Assembly (NCBI RefSeq): GCF_023540835.1
Contig: NZ_JALKCU010000006.1
Span: 1-64,000 of the forward strand
DNA from: Marivivens geojensis
GTDB lineage: Bacteria > Pseudomonadota > Alphaproteobacteria > Rhodobacterales > Rhodobacteraceae
DNA: 64,000 nt
Direction: 5' to 3'
A model generated the notes under the pieces. It had not been told where the DNA came from and did no database searches. It saw only the letters and a list, made by a program, of their open reading frames with translations. Below, piece after piece: positions 17,432 through 25,480 of this stretch (positions within the stretch are counted from its first letter, which is position 1; each line of letters opens with the position of its first letter). The translations under genes and the position numbers were made by a program.

Positions 17432-18508
17432 CTAGTATGGGAACGGCCACAATCTCAGTTTTTCTTTTGCAACGCGCCAGAGCTGCGCAAGACCGTGCGG
17501 TTCCGCGATCAAGAAGATCACGATCAAGGCACCCACGATAACGAGCTGCAAGTGGGACACGATGTCTGTCGGCCAACCCAACACGTCGACGCCAATAATC
17601 TTGAGCGCAACGGGAAGCAGCACGAGAAATGCAGCGCCGGCGAACGACCCAAAGATACTGCCCAAGCCACCAATGATGACCATGAACAGAACGAGGAACG
17701 ATTTGTTGATGCCGAACGCTTCGCCAACTTCAACAGCGCCGAGGTAAACCGCAAAGAACAATGCGCCCGATACGCCGATAAAGAAGGACGACACAGCAAA
17801 GGCCGAAAGTTTCGCGGTCAGCGGGTTCACACCGATGATCTCTGCCGCGATGTCCATGTCGCGGATCGCCATCCATTTACGGCCAACCGAACCACGGGTC
17901 AGGTTACGTGCAATGATGCCAGCAGCCGTTACGAAGACGAGGCAGATCAGGTATTTTGCCCATGCTTCGGTGTTCGGGCCAGTGACAAGAACGCCAAACA
18001 CGGTGCGTTCAGGTGCGTTGATCTGACCAGAGGCCGAGTAGTTGTAGAACCACGGCACCTTGTTGAAGAGCCAAACAAGGAAGAACTGCGCCGCGAGGGT
18101 TGCCACAGCGAGGTAGAACCCTTTGATCCGCAGCGACGGCAGACCGAAGAGAACGCCCACGATTGCTGTGACACCACCAGCAAGGATCACGTGGATCATG
18201 ATGCTCACGTCAGGAAAAGCGGTCATCAGCTTATACGCCGCATACGCGCCAACAGCCATGAAACCACCCGTGCCGAGCGATACCTGACCACCGTAACCGA
18301 CCAGAATATTGAGGCCGATTGCAGCGATCGCGTATATCAGGAACGGAACAAACAGCGCGTTTGCCCAGTAATCGTTGATGATGAACGGGATCACCAGATA
18401 GGCAATCGCCAGAACAGCGTAATAACGATAACGGTCAAACTTGATCGGGAAGGTTTGGTTATCCGCACCGTAGCTTGTCTTAAAGTCGCCTGCTTCACGG
18501 TAGAACAT
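17432..18508 (-). CDS. livM: Branched-chain-type ABC transporter permease (LivM type)
   Basis: One of two inner-membrane permease subunits. The 358-residue product has about ten hydrophobic segments and the LivM signature GYGGQVSLGTGGFMAVGAYAAYKL near 90-110, plus FIGVSGALF and IGGLGSIFGSFAGAAFL. The EAA-like cytoplasmic loop is visible around LTAKLSAFAVSS. Its ATG overlaps the stop of the small membrane gene (ATGA), indicating coupling. Confidence 0.93.
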   Translation of the reverse strand: MFYREAGDFKTSYGADNQTFPIKFDRYRYYAVLAIAYLVIPFIINDYWANALFVPFLIYAIAAIGLNILVGYGGQVSLGTGGFMAVGAYAAYKLMTAFPDVSIMIHVILAGGVTAIVGVLFGLPSLRIKGFYLAVATLAAQFFLVWLFNKVPWFYNYSASGQINAPERTVFGVLVTGPNTEAWAKYLICLVFVTAAGIIARNLTRGSVGRKWMAIRDMDIAAEIIGVNPLTAKLSAFAVSSFFIGVSGALFFAVYLGAVEVGEAFGINKSFLVLFMVIIGGLGSIFGSFAGAAFLVLLPVALKIIGVDVLGWPTDIVSHLQLVIVGALIVIFLIAEPHGLAQLWRVAKEKLRLWPFPY

Positions 18509-18756
18509 CAGACAATTCCTCCTTCACGATGGTGCTCACGCGGCACTTGATTGCTGCATTTTGAATAGCCGGTCATTTCCGAATGACGCACCAGCCAGAA
18601 GTATGCGACGACCCCAATTGCTGCCCCAACGAAGGCAAGGATTGCCGCGGTTACCATTTGTCCGCCGTTCGTAATGTCTGCGGACAATGCGAGGTAGCCG
18701 AATGCCCAGAACCCAGACCATGCAACTACGTTCACGATTGCGACGAGTTTCTGCAT
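18508..18756 (-). CDS. Small two-helix membrane protein inside the liv operon
   Basis: An 82-residue protein with two predicted membrane helices (about 5-25, AIVNVVAWSGFWAFGYLAL, and 35-55, AAILAFVGAAIGVVAYFWLV) and a polar, His/Glu/Arg-containing tail. Not recognised. It fits exactly between livH (2-nt gap after the livH stop) and livM (4-nt ATGA overlap), so it is almost certainly co-translated with the permeases. It may be an accessory or assembly subunit of the transporter; no such subunit is known for E. coli LivHMGF. Confidence 0.8.
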   Translation of the reverse strand: MQKLVAIVNVVAWSGFWAFGYLALSADITNGGQMVTAAILAFVGAAIGVVAYFWLVRHSEMTGYSKCSNQVPREHHREGGIV

Positions 18757-18758
18757 GA

Positions 18759-19754
18759 TCAGACCCTTTCGATGATCTTCTCGCCAAACAGACCTTGCGG
18801 ACGGAAGACGAGGAAAAGCAGAGCCAGAACATAAGCGAACCAGTTCTCGGTCGCGCCACCAATCATTGGGCCGACGGAGTATTCGAACAGTTTCTCACCC
18901 ACACCGATGATCAGACCACCAACGATTGCACCAGGGATCGAGGTAAAACCGCCGAGCATGAGAACCGGAAGAGCCTTCAGCGCGATGAGCGACAGCGAGA
19001 ACTGCACACCAGACTTCGCGCCCCACATGATACCAGCCACGAGAGCTACGAAACCTGCGAGCGACCACACCAGAACCCAGATGAAGTTGAGCGAGATACC
19101 AACCGACAGCGCTGCCTGGTGATCGTCGGCCACAGCGCGCATCGCACGACCTTGTTTAGTATATTGGCTAAAGATAACCAGAACAGCCACGAGGATTGCC
19201 GCGACCATTGCGGCTACAACGTCAAGCTGGTCGATGAAGAAGCCGTAGAAGTCATCACCACCAAGGAACGCAGTGTTTTCTTCGATCCAGAGGCTCGCAC
19301 CCTGCGGCAGGCCAACATCGAGAGTTTTGATATCAGAACCCCACATCAGGTCGCCAACGCCTTCGAGGAAGTAAGCGAGACCAATGGTCGCCATGAACAA
19401 AATGATCGGTTCCTGACCAACGAGATGGCGGAAGATGTATTTCTGAACGAGCCAAGCAAAACCGACCATCACAACCATCGTCAGAATGATCGCCAGCAGC
19501 GCTGGAACATGCCAACCGAAGTCGTGGATTTGCGTTCCAAAGACCGCGTTGATCAGATGTGAGAAAGGAACTTGCCCTTCCATGATGCCCACGAGGGTCA
19601 GCGCCGCGAACAGCGCCATAACACCCTGAGCGTAGTTGAAGATACCCGAAGCCTTGAAGATCAGAACGAAGCCCAAAGCAACCAGAGCGTAGAGAACGCC
19701 AGCCATCAGGCCGTTCAGGATAACTTCTATCGTGTAGTAAAAATCAGCACCCAT
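18759..19754 (-). CDS. livH: Branched-chain-type ABC transporter permease (LivH type)
   Basis: Second permease subunit. The 331-residue product has the LivH start pattern LNGLMAGVLYALVALGFVLIFKASGIFNYAQG and about eight to nine membrane segments, with RAMRAVADDHQAALSVGI (the ATPase-coupling loop near 205-222) and GGFTSIPGAIVGGLIIGV near the C-terminus. Somewhat longer than E. coli LivH (308), the extra length being the periplasmic loop around 140-170. Lies between livG (upstream, 11-nt gap) and the small membrane gene. Confidence 0.93.
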   Translation of the reverse strand: MGADFYYTIEVILNGLMAGVLYALVALGFVLIFKASGIFNYAQGVMALFAALTLVGIMEGQVPFSHLINAVFGTQIHDFGWHVPALLAIILTMVVMVGFAWLVQKYIFRHLVGQEPIILFMATIGLAYFLEGVGDLMWGSDIKTLDVGLPQGASLWIEENTAFLGGDDFYGFFIDQLDVVAAMVAAILVAVLVIFSQYTKQGRAMRAVADDHQAALSVGISLNFIWVLVWSLAGFVALVAGIMWGAKSGVQFSLSLIALKALPVLMLGGFTSIPGAIVGGLIIGVGEKLFEYSVGPMIGGATENWFAYVLALLFLVFRPQGLFGEKIIERV

Positions 19755-19765
19755 GACGTGTCTCC

Positions 19766-20584
19766 TTAGTCATGCGAAACGCCAAGGTAGGCGTCGATCA
19801 CATCTTGGTTGTTGCGAACTTCATCGGGGGTTCCGTCACCGATCTTACGGCCGTAATCCATCACGACGACGCGGTCAGACAGGTCCATAACCACGCCCAT
19901 ATCATGTTCGATCAGCGCGATTGTGGTGCCGAATTCGTCATTCACATCGAGAATAAAGCGGCACATGTCCTCTTTTTCTTCAACGTTCATACCTGCCATC
20001 GGTTCGTCTAGAAGAAGAATGGTCGGCTCTGCCGCCAGTGCGCGAGCAAGCTCCACGCGTTTCTTCAGACCATAGGGTAGACGACCAACTGGTGTTTTAC
20101 GGATCGACTGAATTTCGAGGAAGTCGATGATCTTTTCGACGGCTTCGCGGTTCTCATTTTCTTCACGCTCGGCCTTGCCCTTCCAGAGCGCTTGAGACCA
20201 AAGACCCGTTTTCATCTTGTTCAGACGACCAGTCATAACGTTGTCGAGAACCGACATGCCTTCGAACAAAGCGATGTTTTGGAAGGTCCGTGCGATGCCC
20301 TGCTGTGCCACCTCATAAGGTTTCATCTGGGGGCGACGCTCGCCGCGGAACCAGACTTCGCCCTCTTGCGGGACATAGAAGCCCGAGATGACGTTCAGCA
20401 TGGACGACTTACCAGCGCCGTTCGGGCCGATGATCGCACGGATTTCTCCTTCGCGAATGTCAAAGCTGATGTTTTTAATCGCTTCTACGCCACCGAAACG
20501 CAGGGTGATGCTCTTAAGGTCAAGAACAACACCACCAATCGTGCGGCCGTCAGCGGTTACATAGGATTCCGTATCATCCAACAT
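19766..20584 (-). CDS. livG: Branched-chain-type ABC transporter ATP-binding protein (LivG type)
   Basis: Second ATPase subunit. Walker A is GPNGAGKSSMLNV (about 53-65), the signature region is RLPYGLKKRVELARAL (LSGGQ replaced by LPYGLKK, as in LivG proteins), Walker B is TILLLDEPMAGMNVEEK, and the switch His is in ALIEHDMGVVM. The 272-residue length is normal. It follows the ligase gene by 15 nt. Confidence 0.94.
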   Translation of the reverse strand: MLDDTESYVTADGRTIGGVVLDLKSITLRFGGVEAIKNISFDIREGEIRAIIGPNGAGKSSMLNVISGFYVPQEGEVWFRGERRPQMKPYEVAQQGIARTFQNIALFEGMSVLDNVMTGRLNKMKTGLWSQALWKGKAEREENENREAVEKIIDFLEIQSIRKTPVGRLPYGLKKRVELARALAAEPTILLLDEPMAGMNVEEKEDMCRFILDVNDEFGTTIALIEHDMGVVMDLSDRVVVMDYGRKIGDGTPDEVRNNQDVIDAYLGVSHD

Positions 20585-20599
20585 GATCTCTCCTCCCTC

Positions 20600-22570
20600 T
20601 TATTCTGCTGCCATCGCACGAGCGACCGGCTGGACCTTAGCATCGCGCAAATCGAGCGTTGCTTTGATCTTACCTTTGCGGCCGTCTTCGTAGGTGACTT
20701 CGGTTTCGGTGTAGATGCTGTCTTTGTTGTCGTAGAGAGCGGTGATCAGGTCATCGAACTTCTCTTCGATGATCCGACGACGCACCTTACGTGTGCGAGT
20801 CAGTTCGCCATCATCTGCGTCCAGTTCCTTATGAAGAACAAGGAAACGATGGATCTGACAGCCACCCAGCATCGGATCTTGCGCAACACTGGCGTTCGCT
20901 TCTTCGACGTGCTCGCGGATCATCTCAAGCACTTTCGGGTGCTGCGACAATTCCTGATAGGACGAATAAGCGATGTTGTTTCGTTCAGCCCAGTTACCAA
21001 CAGCCGTTAAGTCGATGTTGATAAAGGCAACGCAGCGATCACGGTTGTTACCAAAGACAACGGCCTCAAGGATGTTCGGGTAGAACTTCAGCTTGTTCTC
21101 AACAAACTTCGGCGCGAACATAGACCCGTCAGCCATCTTACCGACGTCTTTAGCGCGGTCGATGATACGCAGGTGACCAGAGCCATCTTCAAAGAAGCCC
21201 GCGTCACCAGTTGCAACCCAGCCCTCGGCGTCTTTGGTGTCTGCGGTGCTGTCTGCGTTCTTGTAGTACTCCACGAATACGCCAGGGGAACGGTAGAACA
21301 CTTCGCCGTTGTCAGCGATTTTGATCTCAACACCTGGTGACGGAACACCAACAGTGTCTGAACGAACTTGGCCGTCAGGCTGTTGCGTGATGAACACCGA
21401 TGCCTCAGTCTGACCATAGAGCTGTTTCAGGTTGATGCCGAGCGAGCGGTAGAAATCGAAAATCTCGGGACCGATCGCTTCACCCGCGGTGTAGCCAACA
21501 CGAACGCGGCTAAAGCCGAGCGTGTTTTTCAACGGGCCGTAGACAAAAATATTGCCCAGCGCATAGGCCAAACGATCGCCAAAGCTAACAGGCTTACCGT
21601 CCAAGATCGCAGGACCAACGCGACGCGCAACGTCCATGTAGCGCTTGAACATGTTACGCTTCAAAGCGCCCGCATCTTCCATACGGATCATCACGTTCGT
21701 GAGCTGGGTTTCGAACACGCGGGGCGGAGCGAAGAAGTAGCTCGGCCCGATTTCACGCATGTCGGTCATCATCGTTTCAGCGCTCTCTGGACAGTTCACG
21801 CAGAACCCTGTCCACATGGCCTGACCGATCGAGAAAATGAAGTCACCGACCCACGCCATCGGCAGGTAAGCCAGCACTTCGTCGTCTGCTTTCAGGTGGT
21901 CGAAATCAGCGCTGTTTTTCGATGTTTCGATAATGTTGCGGTTCGACAGAACCACGCCCTTCGGCTTGCCCGTGGTGCCCGAAGTATAGAGCATCACGCA
22001 GGTGCTGTCGTAATCCAGCTCCGCTTCACGCTCTTTCAAAATAGCTTCGAAACGGTAGTGACCTGCACGCCCTTCGGCTGCGACGTCATCCAACGCGTTC
22101 ATATGGGTATGGTCGTACTTACGCATCCCACGTTTATCGAGATAGATAACTTCATCGATCCCATGGACGGTTTCTTGAACCTCAAGAACCTTGTCGACCT
22201 GTTCCTGATCGCCAACGATCACAAAACGTGCACCGCAATGCTCAAGAACATAGGCCATCTCTTCGGCCACGGCATCCTGATAGAGCGGAACGGGAACCGC
22301 CCCACACTTCTGGATTGCGACCATAGACCAATAGAACGCGGGGCGATTTCGACCGATAAGAGCAACATAGTCGCCCTTGTTCAGGCCAAGAGCCAAAAGG
22401 CCCATCGCAATTGCTTCAATTTCTTCGGCAGCTTGTGCCCAAGTCCAGCTTTGCCAGATCCCGAATTCTTTTTCACGGTAGGCGGCTTTGTTCGGGAACC
22501 GAGCCACGTTCCGTGCAAGTAGTTGCGGGACATTGATCGGCGCCCCGCTAGGCGCAGATGATTTCGTCAC
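20600..22570 (-). CDS. Long-chain-type acyl-CoA synthetase (AMP-binding)
   Basis: ANL-family ligase that activates a fatty or aryl-alkanoic acid to its CoA ester. The 656-residue product has the P-loop-like YTSGTTGKPKGVVLS (near 205), YGQTEASVFI (near 395), GWVATGDAGFFEDGSGHLRIIDRAKD (near 455-475), and a long C-terminal part resembling the LC-FACS/ACSBG group, with TRTRKVRRRIIEEKF. First gene of the livG-livH-small gene-livM-binding protein-livF run, so import and activation are likely coupled. A palindromic operator candidate lies about 105 nt upstream. The substrate is not determinable from sequence. Confidence 0.9.
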   Translation of the reverse strand: MTKSSAPSGAPINVPQLLARNVARFPNKAAYREKEFGIWQSWTWAQAAEEIEAIAMGLLALGLNKGDYVALIGRNRPAFYWSMVAIQKCGAVPVPLYQDAVAEEMAYVLEHCGARFVIVGDQEQVDKVLEVQETVHGIDEVIYLDKRGMRKYDHTHMNALDDVAAEGRAGHYRFEAILKEREAELDYDSTCVMLYTSGTTGKPKGVVLSNRNIIETSKNSADFDHLKADDEVLAYLPMAWVGDFIFSIGQAMWTGFCVNCPESAETMMTDMREIGPSYFFAPPRVFETQLTNVMIRMEDAGALKRNMFKRYMDVARRVGPAILDGKPVSFGDRLAYALGNIFVYGPLKNTLGFSRVRVGYTAGEAIGPEIFDFYRSLGINLKQLYGQTEASVFITQQPDGQVRSDTVGVPSPGVEIKIADNGEVFYRSPGVFVEYYKNADSTADTKDAEGWVATGDAGFFEDGSGHLRIIDRAKDVGKMADGSMFAPKFVENKLKFYPNILEAVVFGNNRDRCVAFINIDLTAVGNWAERNNIAYSSYQELSQHPKVLEMIREHVEEANASVAQDPMLGGCQIHRFLVLHKELDADDGELTRTRKVRRRIIEEKFDDLITALYDNKDSIYTETEVTYEDGRKGKIKATLDLRDAKVQPVARAMAAE

Positions 22571-22674
22571 AGATTATCCTCCCTTCGCTGGTCTCCCTCC
22601 AGCGTGCCCGACACATTGGCCGAGTCTTGCTAGGATACTGAAACGGAGAGGTCGGGTCCGTCAATTAGTTTTTT

Positions 22675-22688
22675 TGAACATGCGTTCA
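22675..22688 (-). promoter_or_regulatory. Palindromic operator candidate upstream of the ligase/liv operon
   Basis: TGAAC-ATGC-GTTCA, a 5+4+5 inverted repeat about 105 nt upstream of the ligase ATG in an AT-rich patch; TTGACG lies just downstream on the minus strand and could be a -35 element. This spacing resembles operators of TetR-type acyl-CoA-responsive repressors. No regulator gene is next to it. Inference only. Confidence 0.4.
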
Positions 22689-22846
22689 TTTAATTTCCAA
22701 ACCATCGTAATTCCCCTGTTTTACATGGTTATTTGAATTATAGACGTTGCGGTATATCGGTTTTTCACATTCCACTGTTACCGAAGCTTTACTTGCCATT
22801 CGCAGGCCTGCCCCCTACCCCTCCGTTTCAGAGTACGGAGATTTTT

Positions 22847-23491
22847 ATGGGCACGATCACCTTTATTCGCCACGGACAGGCCAATTCGCACGCGAAAACA
22901 GAAGAAGACTATGACCGACTGTCGGAATTAGGACATCAACAAGCCGAATGGCTAGGTGATTGGTTCAGCGATCAAGGTGAAGCCTTTGATCAGGTCATCG
23001 CGGGGAGCCTGCGCCGTCACAAAGAAACCGCGGCGGGTATGGGGTTCGCAGACCCGCTGATTGATCCACGTCTGAACGAGATGGATTACTTCAACCTCGG
23101 TCGTGCAATGGAAGACGTTCACGGTGTCCCGATGCCTGACGGCGATGGATTCGCTGAACATGTCCCGCAAGTCATGGAGGCGTGGCATCGCGCGGAAATC
23201 ATGGGCAACGAAACATTCAAATCATTCGAAGATCGGGTCAGCGGCATTCTGGATGAAGCGCTCCAGCCTGGACGCAACGTGCTCTGCGTCACATCGGGCG
23301 GAGTGATTGCGATGATCATGCGTCATCTTCTCGACCTCGATCCGCGGCGAATGGCTTACATGACGCTTCCAATCTTCAATACGTCAATTCATCGCGTGCA
23401 TGTCTCTCCGGTCGGGCCTATCCTAGCGGGGTTTAATTCTATTCCCCATTTGGAGGCCTCTTCTCGTGCCCACGCCCGAACTCATTTCTAA
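22847..23491 (+). CDS. Histidine phosphatase family protein
   Basis: Branch of the phosphoglycerate-mutase/acid-phosphatase superfamily. The 214-residue product has the RHG motif at the start (FIRHGQAN, His8) with Arg58-Arg59 in GSLRRHKETA. The position that normally holds the second catalytic His (HGG) reads VTSGGVIA, so that His is replaced by Ser. I chose the ATG at 22847 (CGGAG upstream), which puts the RHG motif at the usual place; the frame is open 38 codons further. The 3' end overlaps the next gene by 26 nt. Substrate unknown. Confidence 0.88.
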   Translation: MGTITFIRHGQANSHAKTEEDYDRLSELGHQQAEWLGDWFSDQGEAFDQVIAGSLRRHKETAAGMGFADPLIDPRLNEMDYFNLGRAMEDVHGVPMPDGDGFAEHVPQVMEAWHRAEIMGNETFKSFEDRVSGILDEALQPGRNVLCVTSGGVIAMIMRHLLDLDPRRMAYMTLPIFNTSIHRVHVSPVGPILAGFNSIPHLEASSRAHARTHF

Positions 23492-24521
23492 CGTCCACCT
23501 TTGGGTCCGCGCTGAGCAGCGCCTGAACGAAAAACGGTTTGGTATAACGCCAAAAGGGGTCGCTGACCTTTTGGCCAAAGGGTTCAAAGTCACGGTTGAA
23601 GAAAGCTCTCAGCGGGTCATTCCAATTTCGGAATATCGCGGCACTGGGTGCGACATCGCGCCTGAAGGGTCTTGGGAAACCGCACCACACGATGCGATCA
23701 TTTTCGGGCTAAAGGAGCTGCCCGAAACAGGCACGCCGCTGCATCATCGCCACATCATGTTCGGACATGCCTACAAGGGTCAGCCCTCTGGGCGTATTCT
23801 TCTAGACCGTTTCAAGGCAGGGGGCGGCACGCTCTACGACCTTGAATATCTGACCTATGAGGATGGTCGACGTGTCGCGGCATTTGGCTATTGGGCTGGC
23901 TACGCAGGGGCAGCTGTGACCGCTCTGGCCCTAGCCGCGCAACCTGCCGAATGTTCGCCTGTCACTACATTTTCGAGTGCGACAGACATGGCGAATACGG
24001 TGCGTGATGCACTAAATGGTCGTCCAACTACTGCATTGATCATTGGTGCGTTGGGTCGGGTTGGGTCGGGTGCGGCAGCGCTCTGCGAGGCTGCAGGCAT
24101 TCACGTCACAAAATGGGATATGGCTGAAACAGCAAGCGGCGGGCCGTTCCCCGAAGTTCTCGACCACGACTTGTTCTTTAACTGCATCTTAGCACGACCA
24201 GGAACACCCGTCTTTGTGCCGGCCAGCACAACGACCGATCCCCGCAGACTCCGCGCGATTGGAGATATTGCTTGCGATCCTGACAGCGATTTTTCACCGA
24301 TCAAGGTCTATGATCGCACGACCACATGGGACGCACCCATCATTCGCGTGCACGACAATCCGCCGCTGGACGTTATGGCAATCGACAACCTTCCTTCGTT
24401 GCTCCCTCGTGAAAGTGCAGAGGATTACGCGGAACAGCTGTTCGCCCACCTCGCGACCTTGGACCAGATCGACAAGGACGTATGGGGCCGCGCAAAAGCG
24501 ACCTTCGACAAACATCTCTAA
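23466..24521 (+). CDS. Saccharopine dehydrogenase (NAD+, L-lysine-forming) type
   Basis: The 351-residue product matches the fungal Lys1 type, which interconverts saccharopine with lysine plus 2-oxoglutarate. Seen: an alanine-dehydrogenase-like N-terminal domain (WVRAEQRLNEKRFGITPKGVADLL, VTVEESSQRVIP, CDIAPEGSWETAPHDAIIFGLKELPE), HIMFGHAYKGQ with the catalytic Lys/His pair, a nucleotide-binding ALIIGALGRVGSGA (about 190-205), and the C-terminal VMAIDNLPSLLPRES. The start is GTG with GGAGG 12 nt upstream, overlapping the phosphatase gene. No second lysine gene is adjacent. Direction in the cell (lysine breakdown or salvage) is not shown. Confidence 0.9.
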   Translation: MPTPELISNVHLWVRAEQRLNEKRFGITPKGVADLLAKGFKVTVEESSQRVIPISEYRGTGCDIAPEGSWETAPHDAIIFGLKELPETGTPLHHRHIMFGHAYKGQPSGRILLDRFKAGGGTLYDLEYLTYEDGRRVAAFGYWAGYAGAAVTALALAAQPAECSPVTTFSSATDMANTVRDALNGRPTTALIIGALGRVGSGAAALCEAAGIHVTKWDMAETASGGPFPEVLDHDLFFNCILARPGTPVFVPASTTTDPRRLRAIGDIACDPDSDFSPIKVYDRTTTWDAPIIRVHDNPPLDVMAIDNLPSLLPRESAEDYAEQLFAHLATLDQIDKDVWGRAKATFDKHL

Positions 24522-24539
24522 AGGAAGACGAGCGGTGTC

Positions 24540-24890
24540 CTATTCAGGGCAGCGCTCGTATTTAAAGGCATAGCCGTTCCAGACCATGATGATACCGTTG
24601 GTGTCTTTGGCATCCATGATCATGGCGCGTTCGGTCCAAATATCGGCTTCGCCAGAGCATTGCATGGTGAACAGCGTCGCATCCATGTCGACCACATTGA
24701 CCGGATGGGTCATGCGGCATTCCATATCGACGCCGTAAAAGATGTTGTCCGCGATCTTGAGCGCGCCACCATCGACACCGACCAAGCCGCAGTCCGCATT
24801 CGCAACTTGACGGTAAACACCATCAAACGGATTAGCCGCAGCTACCATTGGCATCATGATCAGTGCGGCGAACAGGCCGCCCCGCATCAC
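24540..24890 (-). CDS. Small exported protein of unknown function
   Basis: A 116-residue product with a signal peptide (cleavage near VAAA-NPF at 19) and four later Cys in the mature part (C-GLVG, EC-RMTH, MQC-SGE, RC-PE), suggesting two disulfides in the periplasm. Begins mature FDGVYRQVANADCGLVG. I do not recognise the family. The ATG overlaps the stop of the MlaC-like gene by 4 nt (ATGA), so it is the last gene of the mlaA-mlaC transcript and may act with it. Confidence 0.75.
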   Translation of the reverse strand: MMRGGLFAALIMMPMVAAANPFDGVYRQVANADCGLVGVDGGALKIADNIFYGVDMECRMTHPVNVVDMDATLFTMQCSGEADIWTERAMIMDAKDTNGIIMVWNGYAFKYERCPE

Positions 24891-25480
24891 AGTGCCTCCA
24901 GATCCGAAATCAGACCATCAATGTCACCGCGACGGCGGTCGAGCATCGAACCGATCTCGGTGCGCTCTGAGGTGATCATGTTGATCCCCTCGATAAAGAG
25001 GTTGATGAATTTCGGACGACCAGAGCCATCTGAAATCACAAAGCTCACCTCGAACGGCGCCTGCCCTTGCAGAATTGCCATTGCGCGAACTTCGACGCCG
25101 TTCGGAACGGTCGCAGCTTCGCGCACCTCGATACGGCCACCGATGAACTCACGGAACCTGCGGCCATATTTCGACGCGACATAACTGCGGAATGCCGCAA
25201 CAAATCTTGCGCGCTGGCTATCGGTAGCACGACGCCAATCCGCACCCAATGCGGTCCGAGCGATGATCGGCACGTCAGCGTAGGTGTCAAAAATCGTCTC
25301 AAAATCCGCGATCATCGCGGCCTCGGATTTACCCGAACCGATGACCTTATTGATATCGCCAACCAGTGCATCGACCAATGTGGTCGCCTGCGCTGTGCTT
25401 AACGCGAATGCGGTATGAGGGAACGCAGCTGCGGCGGCTGCAACGGCAAACAGGGAACGACGGGTAACAAGCGTGGCCAT
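24887..25480 (-). CDS. mlaC: MlaC-like phospholipid-binding periplasmic protein
   Basis: MlaC shuttles phospholipids between the outer-membrane MlaA complex and the inner-membrane MlaFEDB transporter. The 197-residue product has a Tat-like signal (TRRSLFAVAAAAAAFPHTAFA), then the MlaC pattern: FETIFDTYADVPIIARTALGADWRRAT and FVAAFRSYVASKYGRRF, GQAPFEVSFVISDGSGRPKFINLFIEGINMI. Length is normal. Its ATG shares one base with the mlaA stop, so the pair is coupled. No mlaFEDB genes are in the window. Confidence 0.88.
   Translation of the reverse strand: MATLVTRRSLFAVAAAAAAFPHTAFALSTAQATTLVDALVGDINKVIGSGKSEAAMIADFETIFDTYADVPIIARTALGADWRRATDSQRARFVAAFRSYVASKYGRRFREFIGGRIEVREAATVPNGVEVRAMAILQGQAPFEVSFVISDGSGRPKFINLFIEGINMITSERTEIGSMLDRRRGDIDGLISDLEAL

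Noticed and set aside
17423-18550. 375-codon plus-strand frame opposite livM
   Set aside because: Composition is low-complexity Asp/Glu/Arg/His, the mirror of a membrane-protein gene; livM is unmistakable.
21368-22522. 384-codon plus-strand frame opposite the acyl-CoA ligase
   Set aside because: It is antisense to a gene with all ANL motifs and has no ribosome site or recognisable domain.
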